Source of the DNA: Mesorhizobium sp.
Lineage (GTDB): Bacteria; Pseudomonadota; Alphaproteobacteria; Rhizobiales; Rhizobiaceae
Direction: 5' to 3'
DNA length: 64,000 nt
Assembly: GCA_004020315.1 (NCBI GenBank)
Contig: SAQG01000009.1
Span: forward strand, 1-64,000
The position numbers and the translations under genes were made by a program. The notes beneath the pieces are model-generated. The model was not told the origin of the DNA. It ran no database searches and saw only the letters and a program-made list of their open reading frames with translations. This document shows, piece after piece, positions 44,277 to 53,561 of this stretch. Positions within the stretch are counted from its first letter, which is position 1. The number at the start of each line of letters is the position of its first letter.

Positions 44277-45356
44277 ATGAAAGTGCTTTTTGCAGGCGGT
44301 AACGGTTACACGCCCCAGTTCAGCGGCGGTGTCCAGTCCAGCACCCATCATCTTGCCGAGCAGCTGCTCGAGCACGGGCATGAGGCGTCGGTGCTCGCCG
44401 CCCTGTTCGGCCAGGGGGTCTTCGGCTACAAGGCGCGCGCCAAAATGAAGCTTTTGAGGCAGCGCGCGGTCATCGACAGCTATCCGGGCTATCCGGTCGT
44501 GCGGGCCTGGTTTCCCTGGGAGGCGGCGGGCTTTGCCGTCGAAAAACTGAGGCCGGATGTCGCCGTGGTCCAGTGCCACAAGTCGGTTCCGATCGGCAAG
44601 GCGCTGCAGGCCGAAGGTGTGCCGCTGGTCGTCTATCTCAGGAATGTCGAGTTCCACGAATTGGGCGGCGATCTGCGCGAGCTGCATTCCGCGCTTTACA
44701 TCGCCAATTCCGAGTTCACGGCGCGCACCTACAAGGCAAAATTCGACATCGATTCGACGATTATACCGCCGACCATCAATCCCGCACTCTACAGCACCCC
44801 GACGACGGGTGAGTTTGTCACGCTGATCAACCCCTATGAGGAAAAAGGCTTCGAGCTTGCGGTGCGCATTGCCGCCGCCTGCTCCGAAATCCCGTTCTTG
44901 TTCGTCGAGAGCTGGAAGCTTGACGATGATCATCGGGCCCGGATCGAGCAGACGATCGCGCCGCTCGGCAACGTCACGCTGGAGAGCCGGACCAGCGACA
45001 TGAAGACGGTCTATGGTCGCACGAAAATCCTGCTCGCCCCCAGCAAGTGGGAAGAGGCCTGGGGCCGGGTGGCGTCGGAAGCCCATTGCAGCGGCATTCC
45101 CGTCGTCGGCTCGCGTCGAGGCGGCCTGCCCGAAGCGATCGGCTCCGGTGGCGTGGTGCTGGATTACGACGCCCCACTCGCCGATTGGGTGGCAGTGGTC
45201 AGGCGTCTGTGGACCGACAGCCAGGAATATGGGCGGCTTTCAGCAGCGGCGCGTGCATTCTCCGAGCGCCCGGAACTCGATCCGGCGAGTCAGTTCGCGA
45301 CCTTCTTCTCCCTCCTCGACAGGGCGGCCCGTCAACCTTCGCGGCAGGCCGCCTAG
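44277..45356 (+). CDS. Family 4 glycosyltransferase
   Basis: 359 residues, GT-B fold: MKVLFAGGNGYTPQFSGGVQ with the glycine-rich N-terminal loop, LYIANSEFTARTYKAKF, PPTINPALY, and the C-terminal donor site LAPSKWEEAWGRVASEAHCS with the E-x7-E pattern (EAWGRVASE), then GIPVVGSRRGGLPEAIG. GGAG lies eight bases before the ATG. Cytoplasmic; likely adds a sugar to the lipid-linked repeat. Donor unknown. Confidence 0.88.
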   Translation: MKVLFAGGNGYTPQFSGGVQSSTHHLAEQLLEHGHEASVLAALFGQGVFGYKARAKMKLLRQRAVIDSYPGYPVVRAWFPWEAAGFAVEKLRPDVAVVQCHKSVPIGKALQAEGVPLVVYLRNVEFHELGGDLRELHSALYIANSEFTARTYKAKFDIDSTIIPPTINPALYSTPTTGEFVTLINPYEEKGFELAVRIAAACSEIPFLFVESWKLDDDHRARIEQTIAPLGNVTLESRTSDMKTVYGRTKILLAPSKWEEAWGRVASEAHCSGIPVVGSRRGGLPEAIGSGGVVLDYDAPLADWVAVVRRLWTDSQEYGRLSAAARAFSERPELDPASQFATFFSLLDRAARQPSRQAA

Positions 45357-45456
45357 ACCATGATCCCGGACCTTCGGTTCGGAAAGGTCCTGGTCAAACA
45401 AGGAGATAGACCATGATCCCGAAGAGTGGAATCCGGTTTTCGGAAAGATCATGGTC
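45356..45456. repeat. Two tandem RIME-like palindromic elements
   Basis: Copy one (45356-45404) and copy two (45409-45456) both run GACCATGATCCCG ... GGAAAG then GTCCTGGTC or ATCATGGTC and CA(A/C)ACAAGGA. Each can fold into a hairpin. They resemble rhizobial intergenic mosaic elements; related copies are at 53438-53484 and 27504-27532. They separate the rightward GT4 gene from the leftward PRT-HAD gene. Confidence 0.65.
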
Positions 45457-45521
45457 ACACAAGGATATAGGCCCCATCCCGATTCCATCGGATGTAGGTT
45501 CAAAATCCCGAAGCCAAGGGT

Positions 45522-46544
45522 TCAAGCCGGTCGTTTGACCCGGCTTTTGAGCGTCTCGTAACCGCGTTCGCCAAGCAGGGTGCGCGCGACGGTCTTGATT
45601 GCCGTCTTGCGCCCGTCAGGCGAACTGATCTGCCGCAACCTGCCCGGAAGGTTGCGCGCCGCCTGTCCAAGTGCCGGAAGCGACAGCGTGTCGGGATAAG
45701 TTACCAGATGCGTTTCTACGCACAGCACCGGCTTGCCCGAAAGCTCGGCGATCTTGAGGGCCTGCTGGTGCTCGCTTTCGATGAACAGGATGGCATCGGA
45801 TTTGCGGTAGAAATCGGCCTTGAAACTGCCATGCACGCCAAGCCGTTGCCGTTCCGCCTTGCTCGGCAGGTCAAGCATGATCAGCTTGTCGTATTCGATG
45901 CCGTACTTTGCGAGCCATGCTTCGGTAAGCGGGCGGTATTTCTCAAGCCGGCTGGTGACCAGCCAGCCGATCTTGCGGGTCGGGCCAAACAGAGGCAGCG
46001 CTTCGCTCAGGAATTTCTCATAGGCGGGACCGTCGTCGTTCTCTGCTTCGGTCGGGTCCAGGCAAAGCACGCCGTCAATGTCGACGCAGCATTGCGCGAG
46101 GAATTTGTGGTGCATGAAGTTCCACTGGAACATCCTTGGATGCGGCACGACTTCCAGGACGATGTCGGTTTCCTCGTGCTGCGGCAGCAGGCCGAACACC
46201 GCGGCAAAGGTGAAGTCCGCCTTGATGCCGGCGGCCTCTACGCGGCTGCGCGCCTCGCGCATGGCGGCGCCGCCGCTGACGCTGTCGTCGATCACCAGAA
46301 CCTTGCGCATGTCGGCGGCCTGCCGGTCTAACGCGGCACGGCGTTTGGTGACGCCCGAAGTGTAGATTTTTCCAGCGAGGAAACTGTCCAGGTCGGTCAT
46401 CGGAATGTTCGCCGTCAGGCTGAGCAGAGTGGCGGCGAGAATGCCGCTTCGCGGAACGCCGACCACCAGGTCGATGTCGCGCGGCAACCGGTGAAGGTTC
46501 CTGACAATCGCATCATTCATGTCGGAGATCGATCGGTAGTGCAT
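45522..46544 (-). CDS. Phosphoribosyltransferase-HAD fusion protein
   Basis: 340 residues. An N-terminal type I phosphoribosyltransferase domain has the PRPP-binding motif VLVIDDSVSGG (82-92) and VVGVPRSGILAATLL (27-41). It is joined to a HAD-like region opening CCVDIDGVLCLDPTE (152-166), followed by WLVTSRLEKYRPLTEAWL (motif II-like) and SDAILFIESEHQQA (motif IV-like). A tandem PRT-HAD suggests nucleotide or sugar-phosphate chemistry; the product is unknown. The open frame extends to 47099 but that part overlaps the flippase gene. AGGG precedes ATG 46544. It lies 38 bp downstream of the flippase gene on the same strand. Confidence 0.8.
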   Translation of the reverse strand: MHYRSISDMNDAIVRNLHRLPRDIDLVVGVPRSGILAATLLSLTANIPMTDLDSFLAGKIYTSGVTKRRAALDRQAADMRKVLVIDDSVSGGAAMREARSRVEAAGIKADFTFAAVFGLLPQHEETDIVLEVVPHPRMFQWNFMHHKFLAQCCVDIDGVLCLDPTEAENDDGPAYEKFLSEALPLFGPTRKIGWLVTSRLEKYRPLTEAWLAKYGIEYDKLIMLDLPSKAERQRLGVHGSFKADFYRKSDAILFIESEHQQALKIAELSGKPVLCVETHLVTYPDTLSLPALGQAARNLPGRLRQISSPDGRKTAIKTVARTLLGERGYETLKSRVKRPA

Positions 46545-46582
46545 GGGATCAGCCCTGGTCCTCGTATGGATGTCCGTGCAAG

Positions 46583-48079
46583 TTACTTCGCCTCGCTTGG
46601 TGCTGCCGCAGGCGCCCGTGCCGGCAGGAGCTTCAGCGCCTCTCGCAGCGCCTCGCGGCCGGAAGCAAACGCCAGCGCCGTCACGATGGTGATCATGTAG
46701 GACAGCACCACCGCGCTCGCCATCGCGACGATAGGATGTTGCGGCAGCAGCGGCTTGGCGAACCAGATCGCGGCAAGCGCCAGATGCGCGCCAAGCACGA
46801 AGGGCGTTGCCGCGCGAAGCATATGGCTTGCCCGCAGCGGCCCGGTCTTGCCGATATAGAGCCACAGGAAAGGTGTTCTGAGATACTCGCTGATCGCATA
46901 GGCGATCGCCACGCCCAGCGCGCCATAGGGCAGTCCGGCCAGGAAGGCCAGCACCGACGTCACCGCCGCTATGATGCCCCAGCGCATGAAATCGCCCGAG
47001 CGGCCCTGGCTGATGAAAAGCCATCCCGCCGGGTTGTTGAGCGGCTGCAGCAGCCCGGCAAAACCGAGCGCCAGGAAGATGCTCGAACTCTGCCGCCACT
47101 GCTCGCCGAGCACGAACGGTATCAGCACGTCGGACATGGCGCTGGCGAAGGCGACACCGGGAAGTGCGACCAGCAAGATCAGCGGCATGACGCGAAGATA
47201 GGCACTGCGGTAGCGGTCCGGCTCGTCCTTCAGCCTGGAAAGAGCCGGCACCATGACCTTCGACAACGGATTGGTGATCTGGCTCAACGGAAACAGAAGC
47301 AGCTTGTAGGCCCGGTCATAAAGCCCGAGCTGCGCTTCGCCCCAGAATTTTCCGATCAGCACATTGTCGAGATTGCGGGCAAAGAAATTGGTGAAATTGA
47401 ACCCGGTGATGCCGGCGCCGAAATTGATCAGTTCGCTGATGCCATCGACCTTGCGCGGCAGGCTGGGGCGCCATCGCGAGTTTGCCCAGAAGCAAAGCGT
47501 GGGCAGCACCGCTGCTGTCAGCGTGCCGGCAAAAAGCGCCCAGTACGAACGGTCGATGAAAGTCCAGGCGATCGATACGACGAGGCCGGCGACGGCACTT
47601 GCGACGTCGATGATGGCCAGGCGCGCGAACTGCATGCGGCGTGTCATCAGCGCCAAATGTTGGGCGCCCAGCCCATAGGCTACGATCTGCAACCCAAGTG
47701 CTGCCACCAGACCTGCCACCCGCGGTTCGCCGTAGAATGCGGCGACCAGCGGTGCCGCGCCGGCAAGCACGCAAGCGAGCAATGCGCTGACCGCGACATT
47801 GACCCAAAAGAGGTAGTTGACCTCCTCGTGCCTGATTCCGCTTTTCTGGATCGTCGCCTGAGTCAGCCCGAAATCCTGGAACAGCGCAATGAAGGCCAGC
47901 ACCGGCGCGCACATCGCCACGACACCGAAGTCCTGCGGCGACAGCAGGCGCGACAGCACGATGACGGAGACGATCTGCGTCGCAACCCGCACCGATTGCG
48001 CCAAAGCCGTGATGATAGCGCCGCGTCCGACCGATCTGCGGAGAGAGCCCTCTGGCGGGTCGAATGCACTGGCTTGCAA
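46583..48079 (-). CDS. Polysaccharide repeat-unit flippase (Wzx/ExoT-like)
   Basis: 498 residues with about 12-14 membrane helices. N-terminal GRGAIITALAQSVRVATQIVSVIVLSRLLSPQDFGVVAM (MVF/Polysacc_synt family), QDFGLTQATIQKSGI, the FNFTNFFARNLDNVLIGKFWGEAQLGLYDRAYKLLLFPLSQI segment typical of WzxC/AmsL proteins, and SQGRSGDFMRWGIIAAV. It would flip the lipid-linked repeat unit across the inner membrane. Starts at TTG 48079 with AGGGA eight bases upstream. Divergent from exoL, sharing a gap with two TGC-N3-GCA sites. Confidence 0.9.
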   Translation of the reverse strand: MQASAFDPPEGSLRRSVGRGAIITALAQSVRVATQIVSVIVLSRLLSPQDFGVVAMCAPVLAFIALFQDFGLTQATIQKSGIRHEEVNYLFWVNVAVSALLACVLAGAAPLVAAFYGEPRVAGLVAALGLQIVAYGLGAQHLALMTRRMQFARLAIIDVASAVAGLVVSIAWTFIDRSYWALFAGTLTAAVLPTLCFWANSRWRPSLPRKVDGISELINFGAGITGFNFTNFFARNLDNVLIGKFWGEAQLGLYDRAYKLLLFPLSQITNPLSKVMVPALSRLKDEPDRYRSAYLRVMPLILLVALPGVAFASAMSDVLIPFVLGEQWRQSSSIFLALGFAGLLQPLNNPAGWLFISQGRSGDFMRWGIIAAVTSVLAFLAGLPYGALGVAIAYAISEYLRTPFLWLYIGKTGPLRASHMLRAATPFVLGAHLALAAIWFAKPLLPQHPIVAMASAVVLSYMITIVTALAFASGREALREALKLLPARAPAAAPSEAK

Positions 48080-48156
48080 ATTCAGGGTCCCTGATTTTTG
48101 TGTCGGTCCCGATGTTCCGATCCACGCCCGATGCCACCATCAAACTACGGCAATAA

Positions 48157-48218
48157 TTTTGCAGCGCAACAAAAAACGTGGATTTTTGCTACGCTGCACC
48201 AAAAATGTTGCGATGCAG
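48157..48218. promoter_or_regulatory. Pair of TGC-N3-GCA palindromes in the flippase/exoL divergent gap
   Basis: TTTTGC-AGC-GCAACA (48157-48171) and TGTTGC-GAT-GCAGCA (48206-48220) lie 49 bases apart between the divergent starts at 48079 and 48268, so one regulator could control both operons. The first is identical over 13 bases to the copy at 12803-12815. Confidence 0.55.
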
Positions 48219-48267
48219 CACGAGCTGTACTAGGATTCTTACGGGGGCCAATAGCGGTCGAGTTTTC

Positions 48268-49437
48268 ATGCTGCATGTCTTGTACTTGGTACACGACGTC
48301 TCCGACCCGGCAGTGCGCCGGCGGATCATAATGCTTAAGGCAGGCGGCGCCCAGGTCACACTGGCGGGCTTCCGTCGGACAGCAAGCCCGGTCGCCGACG
48401 TCGAGGGCTTGCGGCCGATCGATCTAGGCGCGACGCGCGACGGCCGATTCGCTCAACGGCTGTCGGCGGTCACAAAAGCTGCGGTCTCGATCGGCTCCAA
48501 ACTCGGGTCGATGCCAAGGCCCGACCTCATCATCGCGCGCAATATGGAAATGCTGGCGCTTGCCCGGCGTGCCAGATCGGCGTTCCAGGCGACGGTGCCG
48601 ATCGTCTACGAGTGTCTCGACATCCATCGCCTGGTACTTCGCGATGACTTTCTGGGCAAGGCGATGCGCGGCGCGGAGCGCTATCTGGCCAGGGATATAA
48701 GGCTGCTGGTGACCAGTTCGCCGGCGTTTATCGCCAACTATTTCAAGCCGTTCGGGCAGATTGCCGCGCCGGTCGAACTGCTCGAAAATAAATATTTCGA
48801 GCCTGCCGCGGTTTCGCTGGATCGCATAGTGGCGGATGATCCCGTCGCTCCGCCTTGGCGGATCGGCTGGTTCGGCGCGCTCCGGTGCCGCCGCTCCCTG
48901 GAGCTCCTGGCCGAATTTTCCCGCCGGCTCGACGGTCGCTTCGAAATCATCCTCAGAGGCCGCCCGGCGCTTTCCGAATTTCCGGATTTTCACGGTTTTG
49001 TCGAAGCCGAGCCCTGGCTTTCGTTTGGCGGGCCCTATCGGAACCCCGAAGATATGGCGACGATCTACCGCGAGGTTCATTTTTCCTGGGCCATCGACTT
49101 TTTCGAGCAGGGGCTCAATTCCGAATGGCTGCTGCCCAACCGCCTCTATGAAGGCTGCCGCTTCGGCGCCGTGCCGATCTCGATGGGCAACACCGAAACC
49201 GGCCGGTTTCTCGACCGGCAGGGCATCGGCGTTCTTTTGCCTAAAGCCACGCCCGAGGCGCTCGAAGCCGCCCTGGGTGATATGGACGAGCATCGTTTCG
49301 GGAATTTGCGGGCGCGTGTTCTTGCCCGCAATCCACGAACCTGGAGCCACGACCGCGGCGATTGCCGGGCGCTCGTCGAGAAGCTTCGCGGGTTGACGGT
49401 TGTGCAGAATCCGTATGCTGCCCAGGCACTGGCTTAG
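48268..49437 (+). CDS. exoL: Glycosyltransferase ExoL-like
   Basis: 389 residues. Begins MLHVLYLVHDVSDPAVRRRI, then LIIARNMEMLALARR, PIVYECLDIHRLVL, RIGWFGALRCRRSLELLAEF and LLPNRLYEGCRFGAVPISMG, a GT-B-type enzyme. Its place as the first gene of exoL-A-M-O-N-P matches S. meliloti, where ExoL adds the third sugar (glucose). The start at 48268 lies after the palindromes; a longer frame from 48178 would span the operator. No strong Shine-Dalgarno (GGTCGAG). Orthology is mostly positional. Confidence 0.85.
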   Translation: MLHVLYLVHDVSDPAVRRRIIMLKAGGAQVTLAGFRRTASPVADVEGLRPIDLGATRDGRFAQRLSAVTKAAVSIGSKLGSMPRPDLIIARNMEMLALARRARSAFQATVPIVYECLDIHRLVLRDDFLGKAMRGAERYLARDIRLLVTSSPAFIANYFKPFGQIAAPVELLENKYFEPAAVSLDRIVADDPVAPPWRIGWFGALRCRRSLELLAEFSRRLDGRFEIILRGRPALSEFPDFHGFVEAEPWLSFGGPYRNPEDMATIYREVHFSWAIDFFEQGLNSEWLLPNRLYEGCRFGAVPISMGNTETGRFLDRQGIGVLLPKATPEALEAALGDMDEHRFGNLRARVLARNPRTWSHDRGDCRALVEKLRGLTVVQNPYAAQALA

Positions 49438-49462
49438 GATGGCTAGGGATGGACATGGGCCG

Positions 49463-50461
49463 ATGACGCCGACCGAAAAGCTTGCGCCCAGCCTGATCGT
49501 GATTCCGTGCCTGAACGAAGCGGCACACATCGGTGCGCTTGTTCAAGAGCTTCGACCGGCGGCCGAGAGGCTCGGCGCCCGGATCGTCGTTGCCGATGGC
49601 GGCAGCACCGACGGCACAAGGGCGATCGTCGAGGAGATTGCCGGGAAGGATCCGCTGATCATCCTTCTTCACAATGAAAAGCGCCTCCAGAGCGCGGCGA
49701 TCAATCTCGCCGTCGCCAATTACGGCGAGGGAGCTGAATATCTCATTCGCATAGACGCGCATGGCGGCTATCCCCCGGACTATTGCGATCGTCTGGTCGA
49801 GGAGGCGCTGGCCACCGGCGCCGATTCGGTCGTCGTCTCCATGCTGACCAGCGGCAGCGGCACGGTGCAGAAAGCGGTGGCGGCTGCACAGAATTCCAAG
49901 CTCGGCACGGGCGGCTCCAAGCACCGGCATCTCTCGGCGGGAGAGTGGGTCGACCACGGTCACCATGCGCTGATGCGGATATCGGCCTTCAAGGCGGTGG
50001 GCGGGTATGACGAGACGTTCAGCCACAACGAGGATGCGGAGCTCGACTACCGGCTCCGTCAGGCCGGTTACCGGATCTGGATGAGCGGCAAGACGCAAAT
50101 GATCTATTACCCGCGCTCGTCGCTCGCCGGCCTGTATTTCCAGTATCTCGGCTATGGCCGCGGTCGCGCAAAGAACGTTCTCAAGCACCGCATGATACCG
50201 AAGGTCCGACAGATGGTGCCGCTCCTGGTGTTCCCTGTCGTCCTTCTCTCTGCCTTTTTCTTCGTGCATTGGCTGGCGGCCGTGCCGCTTCTGGTGTGGG
50301 CGTCAGTTTGCCTCGGCTATGGCGTGTGGACCGCCATCAGCCAGCGCAATCCGGACAGTGCGCTTGCCGGGATTTCGGCGATGGTCATGCATTTCGGCTG
50401 GTCCGTCGGCTTCTGGCTGCAGCTGCTTGGACCGCGATCGCAGCGTAGGAGGGTAGCGTGA
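49463..50461 (+). CDS. exoA: Succinoglycan-type glycosyltransferase ExoA
   Basis: 332 residues. GT2 domain SLIVIPCLNEAAHIGALVQE (10-29), VVADGGSTDGTRAIVEE (near 42), RIDAHGGYPPDYCDRLVEEA (DxD equivalent) and HNEDAELDYRLRQAGYRIW, then two C-terminal membrane helices (about 255-300) as in ExoA. In succinoglycan synthesis ExoA adds the first glucose to the lipid-linked galactose. The start at 49463 is weakly supported; ATG 49439 is an in-frame alternative. exoM begins at its stop codon. Confidence 0.92.
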   Translation: MTPTEKLAPSLIVIPCLNEAAHIGALVQELRPAAERLGARIVVADGGSTDGTRAIVEEIAGKDPLIILLHNEKRLQSAAINLAVANYGEGAEYLIRIDAHGGYPPDYCDRLVEEALATGADSVVVSMLTSGSGTVQKAVAAAQNSKLGTGGSKHRHLSAGEWVDHGHHALMRISAFKAVGGYDETFSHNEDAELDYRLRQAGYRIWMSGKTQMIYYPRSSLAGLYFQYLGYGRGRAKNVLKHRMIPKVRQMVPLLVFPVVLLSAFFFVHWLAAVPLLVWASVCLGYGVWTAISQRNPDSALAGISAMVMHFGWSVGFWLQLLGPRSQRRRVA

Positions 50462-51411
50462 TGGGTGTGGCCGAGAAAAACCGCAGCATCGACATTTGCG
50501 TCTGCACGTTTCGGCGGCCGGAGCTTGCCGACACGCTTCGCTCTATAGCCGTCCTGGAGGTGCCTTCGGGATTCGACATCCGCGTCATCGTTGCCGACAA
50601 TGATGACGGGCCGACGGCCGAGCTGCTGGTGGCGACGCTGGCGGAGACGCTGAAGCTGCCGATCAGCTATCGTCATTGCCCGGCGCGCAACATCTCGATC
50701 GCCCGCAACGCCTGCCTCGACGCCAGCACGGCGGATTTCGTCGCCTTCCTCGACGATGACGAAACGGCATCGTCGAGATGGCTCGCCGAACTGGTTGCGA
50801 CGGCGGACGTGAGCGGTGCTGCCGCCGTGCTTGGGCCGGTGCGGGCGCGCTATCGGCCGGACGCGCCCGACTGGGTGCGCCGCGGCGATTTCCACTCCAC
50901 CCTGCCGGTCTGGGTGGGCGGCGAGATTCGCACCGGCTACACCTGCAACGTCCTGCTCAGGATGGGCGCCGACTGCCTCCGCGGCCGGCGGTTCAGCCTG
51001 GCGCGTGGCCAGACCGGCGGCGAAGACACCGAATTCTTCGACCATATGGTCAAGGCCGGCGGTCGCATCGTCTTTTCGCCGCAGGCCTGGGTCGATGAAG
51101 TGGTACCGCGCGCCAGGGCCGCGTTCGACTGGCTCCGTCGCCGCCGGTTTCGTGTCGGGCAGACGCATGGGCATCTGCTGGGACGCGACGCGAGTGGCCT
51201 TGCGCTGGTCAGGCAAATCGGCCTTGCCTCTGCAAAGGCGGTCTACTGTTTCGCATCGGCAATTCCGGTCGCGATCAATCCCGTGCGCAGGAACCGCAGC
51301 GTGCTTCGCGGCATCATGCATGTCGGCGTCGTGAGCGGTCTTGTCGGCGTGCGTGAAATCCGCCAGTACGGCCTCCCCTCGCCGCAGGAAGGGGGCAAGC
51401 GTGCAGCCTGA
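50461..51411 (+). CDS. exoM: Glycosyltransferase ExoM
   Basis: 316 residues. SIDICVCTFRRPELADTLRS (10-29), VIVADNDDGPTAE, ARNISIARNACLD, FVAFLDDDETASSRWL (the DDD metal site) and QTGGEDTEFFDHMVKAGGRI (catalytic ED) are ExoM signatures. ExoM adds a beta-1,4 glucose to the growing unit. It starts one base before the exoA stop ends (ATG 50461) with AGGAGG seven bases upstream. Confidence 0.93.
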   Translation: MGVAEKNRSIDICVCTFRRPELADTLRSIAVLEVPSGFDIRVIVADNDDGPTAELLVATLAETLKLPISYRHCPARNISIARNACLDASTADFVAFLDDDETASSRWLAELVATADVSGAAAVLGPVRARYRPDAPDWVRRGDFHSTLPVWVGGEIRTGYTCNVLLRMGADCLRGRRFSLARGQTGGEDTEFFDHMVKAGGRIVFSPQAWVDEVVPRARAAFDWLRRRRFRVGQTHGHLLGRDASGLALVRQIGLASAKAVYCFASAIPVAINPVRRNRSVLRGIMHVGVVSGLVGVREIRQYGLPSPQEGGKRAA

Positions 51412-52369
51412 CGTCACCTTTGTCATTGCCGCCTACAATGCGGAACTGACCATCGAGCGGGCGATCGCCAGCGCCATCGCCCAGCGCGATGTCAGCGTTG
51501 AGGTGATCGTCGTCGACGACCAGTCACGCGACCGGACGCTCGATCTGGCGCGATCCTACCCCGAGGACATCGTGCGCGTCGTCGCCCTTGAGCAAAACCG
51601 TGGTCCCGGCGGCGCCAGGAATGCCGGCCTTGAGCTTGCCCGTGGCAGATGGGTCGCGATCCTCGATTCCGACGATGCCGTCTATCCCGGGCGGATCTGC
51701 ACCATGATTGACCGCGCCGAAAAAGCGGGCGCCGAGATCGCGGTCGACAATCTCCAGGTCGTTCGCGAGGACGGCGTTGCCGAAGAGACGATGTTCCCGG
51801 CCGACTATCTCGAGGGGCTCGGTGAAATCTCGCTGGCGGACTATATCGCCGGCAATGTGGTCTTCGAATCCAGGTTCAACCTCGGCTATCTCAAACCGAT
51901 CTTCCAGCGACGCTTCCTGAACGAAAACGGGCTTCGCTATGACGAAAGCCTGATCATCGGCGAAGACTACATCCTGCTGGCCAGTGCTCTGGCCAAGGGC
52001 GGCAAATGCGTGGTCGAGCCGACGACCGGCTATGTCTACCATATCCGGACCGGCTCCATTTCCCGCGTGCTTGAACTCCATCACGTCGAGGCGATGCGCA
52101 ATGCCGATCTCGTCTTCGCGAGAACCCATTCGATGGATGCAAAGGCCGAGGCCGCTTTCGCAAGGCGCACACGCAGCCTGCGCAAGGCGGCGTCGTTCCT
52201 GTCGCTAGTCCAGCACATCAAGGCGCGCTCCCCGCTCAAGGCGGTGTGGACGGCGCTCAGCGATCCGGCGGCGGTTCGGCATATGGGCATGCCGATCGCC
52301 GTCCGGCTGCGAAGGGTGGCGGCGCAATTTGCCGTGGGTGCGGGGGAGGTAAAAGGTGCAGGCAGGTGA
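51401..52369 (+). CDS. exoO: Glycosyltransferase ExoO
   Basis: 322 residues from GTG 51401, overlapping exoM by 11 bases with AGGAAGGGGG upstream. GT2 motifs VTFVIAAYNAELTIERAIAS, VIVVDDQSRDRTLDL, PGGARNAGLELARGRWVAIL, DSDDAVYPGR (metal site) and IGEDYILLASALAKGG (catalytic ED). By order it corresponds to ExoO, a beta-1,6-glucosyltransferase of succinoglycan. Paralogue of the gene at 38105. Confidence 0.9.
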   Translation: MQPDVTFVIAAYNAELTIERAIASAIAQRDVSVEVIVVDDQSRDRTLDLARSYPEDIVRVVALEQNRGPGGARNAGLELARGRWVAILDSDDAVYPGRICTMIDRAEKAGAEIAVDNLQVVREDGVAEETMFPADYLEGLGEISLADYIAGNVVFESRFNLGYLKPIFQRRFLNENGLRYDESLIIGEDYILLASALAKGGKCVVEPTTGYVYHIRTGSISRVLELHHVEAMRNADLVFARTHSMDAKAEAAFARRTRSLRKAASFLSLVQHIKARSPLKAVWTALSDPAAVRHMGMPIAVRLRRVAAQFAVGAGEVKGAGR

Positions 52370-52427
52370 AAAACAGTTTTCGCGGCCTGCGACAGGTTGA
52401 AGTCGATCTCCTCAGAAGGAATAAGCG

Positions 52428-53324
52428 ATGAAGAAAGTCAGGAAGGCAGTCATACCGGTAGCGGGGCTTGGAACGCGATTCCTGCCGGCGACCAAGTCGA
52501 TGCCGAAGGAAATGCTGCCGGTCGTCGACAGGCCTGTCGTGCAATATGCGGTGGACGAGGCGTTCGAAGCCGGCATCGAGCACATTGTCTTCGTGACGGG
52601 CCGCAACAAGGCGGTCATTGAGGATTATTTCGACCTGCATCCAGAATTGATCGGAACTTTGGAGCAGACCGGCAAGACGGCGCAGCTTCAGGCGCTCGAA
52701 AGCCTGCTTCCCGTGGCCGGTGCGACGAGCTTCATCCGGCAGCAGTCGCCGCAAGGTCTCGGCCATGCGGTATGGTGCGCCCGCGAAGTCATCGGCGATG
52801 AGCCCTTCGCATTGCTGTTGCCGGACATGGTGTCCTTCGGCGGGCGCGGATGTCTCGCTGAAATTGCCGACCTCTATGCGCAGACCGGCGGAAACGTCAT
52901 TGCCGTCGAGCGCTGCGACCCGACCGAGACCAGCAAATACGGCATCGTCGGCTGCGGCGCGGACGTCGGCTCGGGTTTCGAGGTCACCGCCATGGTCGAA
53001 AAGCCGGCTCCGGCCAATGCGCCGTCGAACTATTACATCAACGGCCGCTATATCCTGCAGCCCGAGATATTCGCGCTGCTCGGCAATCAGCAGCGCGGCG
53101 CCGGCAATGAGATCCAGCTGACTGACGCCATGGTCCGCCTTGCGCAAAGCCAGGCTTTCTTCGCTCAGCCCTTCAATGGCCGGATGTTCGATTGCGGCTC
53201 GAAAGAAGGGTTCATCCAGGCCAATATCGCCTTCGCGCTGGCGCGTGACGACATGAAGGGGCCGATCTTCGAGATGCTTCAGGAGTTCGTCCGATCGCAT
53301 GAGCGCCGGGTGGAAGCCGCATAA
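52428..53324 (+). CDS. exoN: UTP-glucose-1-phosphate uridylyltransferase ExoN/GalU
   Basis: 298 residues. [40 protein letters not shown] (5-44) contains the nucleotide-binding G-x-G-T-R-F-L-P-x-T-K motif; [29 protein letters not shown] and VEKPAP follow. Makes UDP-glucose for exopolysaccharide. AGAAGGA precedes the ATG. Fifth gene of exoLAMONP, 58 bp after exoO. Confidence 0.96.
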   Translation: MKKVRKAVIPVAGLGTRFLPATKSMPKEMLPVVDRPVVQYAVDEAFEAGIEHIVFVTGRNKAVIEDYFDLHPELIGTLEQTGKTAQLQALESLLPVAGATSFIRQQSPQGLGHAVWCAREVIGDEPFALLLPDMVSFGGRGCLAEIADLYAQTGGNVIAVERCDPTETSKYGIVGCGADVGSGFEVTAMVEKPAPANAPSNYYINGRYILQPEIFALLGNQQRGAGNEIQLTDAMVRLAQSQAFFAQPFNGRMFDCGSKEGFIQANIAFALARDDMKGPIFEMLQEFVRSHERRVEAA

Positions 53325-53437
53325 TGCCCATTTTTTGGGAGCATTATGGAAGACACACTCCGATCCATTTGGCATGAAGGTGTCTGGCATGAATATGTGC
53401 TGATGCTCCCGATCCTGCTTTAGCGCCTGCAAACGAG

Positions 53438-53484
53438 AGCATCGGACCCAAAAGTGGAGAACCGTTTTGGGAAAATCCGATGCT
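53438..53484. repeat. RIME-like palindromic element
   Basis: AGCATCGGACCCAAAAGTGG ... CCGTTTTGGGAAAATCCGATGCT folds into a hairpin; same family as 45356-45456. Located in the 237-bp gap before exoP. Confidence 0.6.
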
Positions 53485-53495
53485 CAAACAAGAAT

Positions 53496-53536
53496 TAGAG
53501 CGGCGGCACAGGTCGACTTGAGGGACCGCCGCTCTA
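53496..53536 (+). repeat. Inverted repeat in the exoP leader
   Basis: TAGAGCGGCGG (53496-53506) and CCGCCGCTCTA (53526-53536) form a perfect 11-bp stem with a 19-base loop, 26 bp before the exoP start. No T-run follows; may be part of a mosaic repeat or a 5-prime leader structure. Confidence 0.6.
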
Positions 53537-53561
53537 GATGCAAACTAGAATTGGACCGAAG

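Noticed and set aside
46736..48094. Long plus-strand frame opposite the flippase
   Set aside because: Antisense shadow rich in Gln/Arg/His with no ribosome site or domain.
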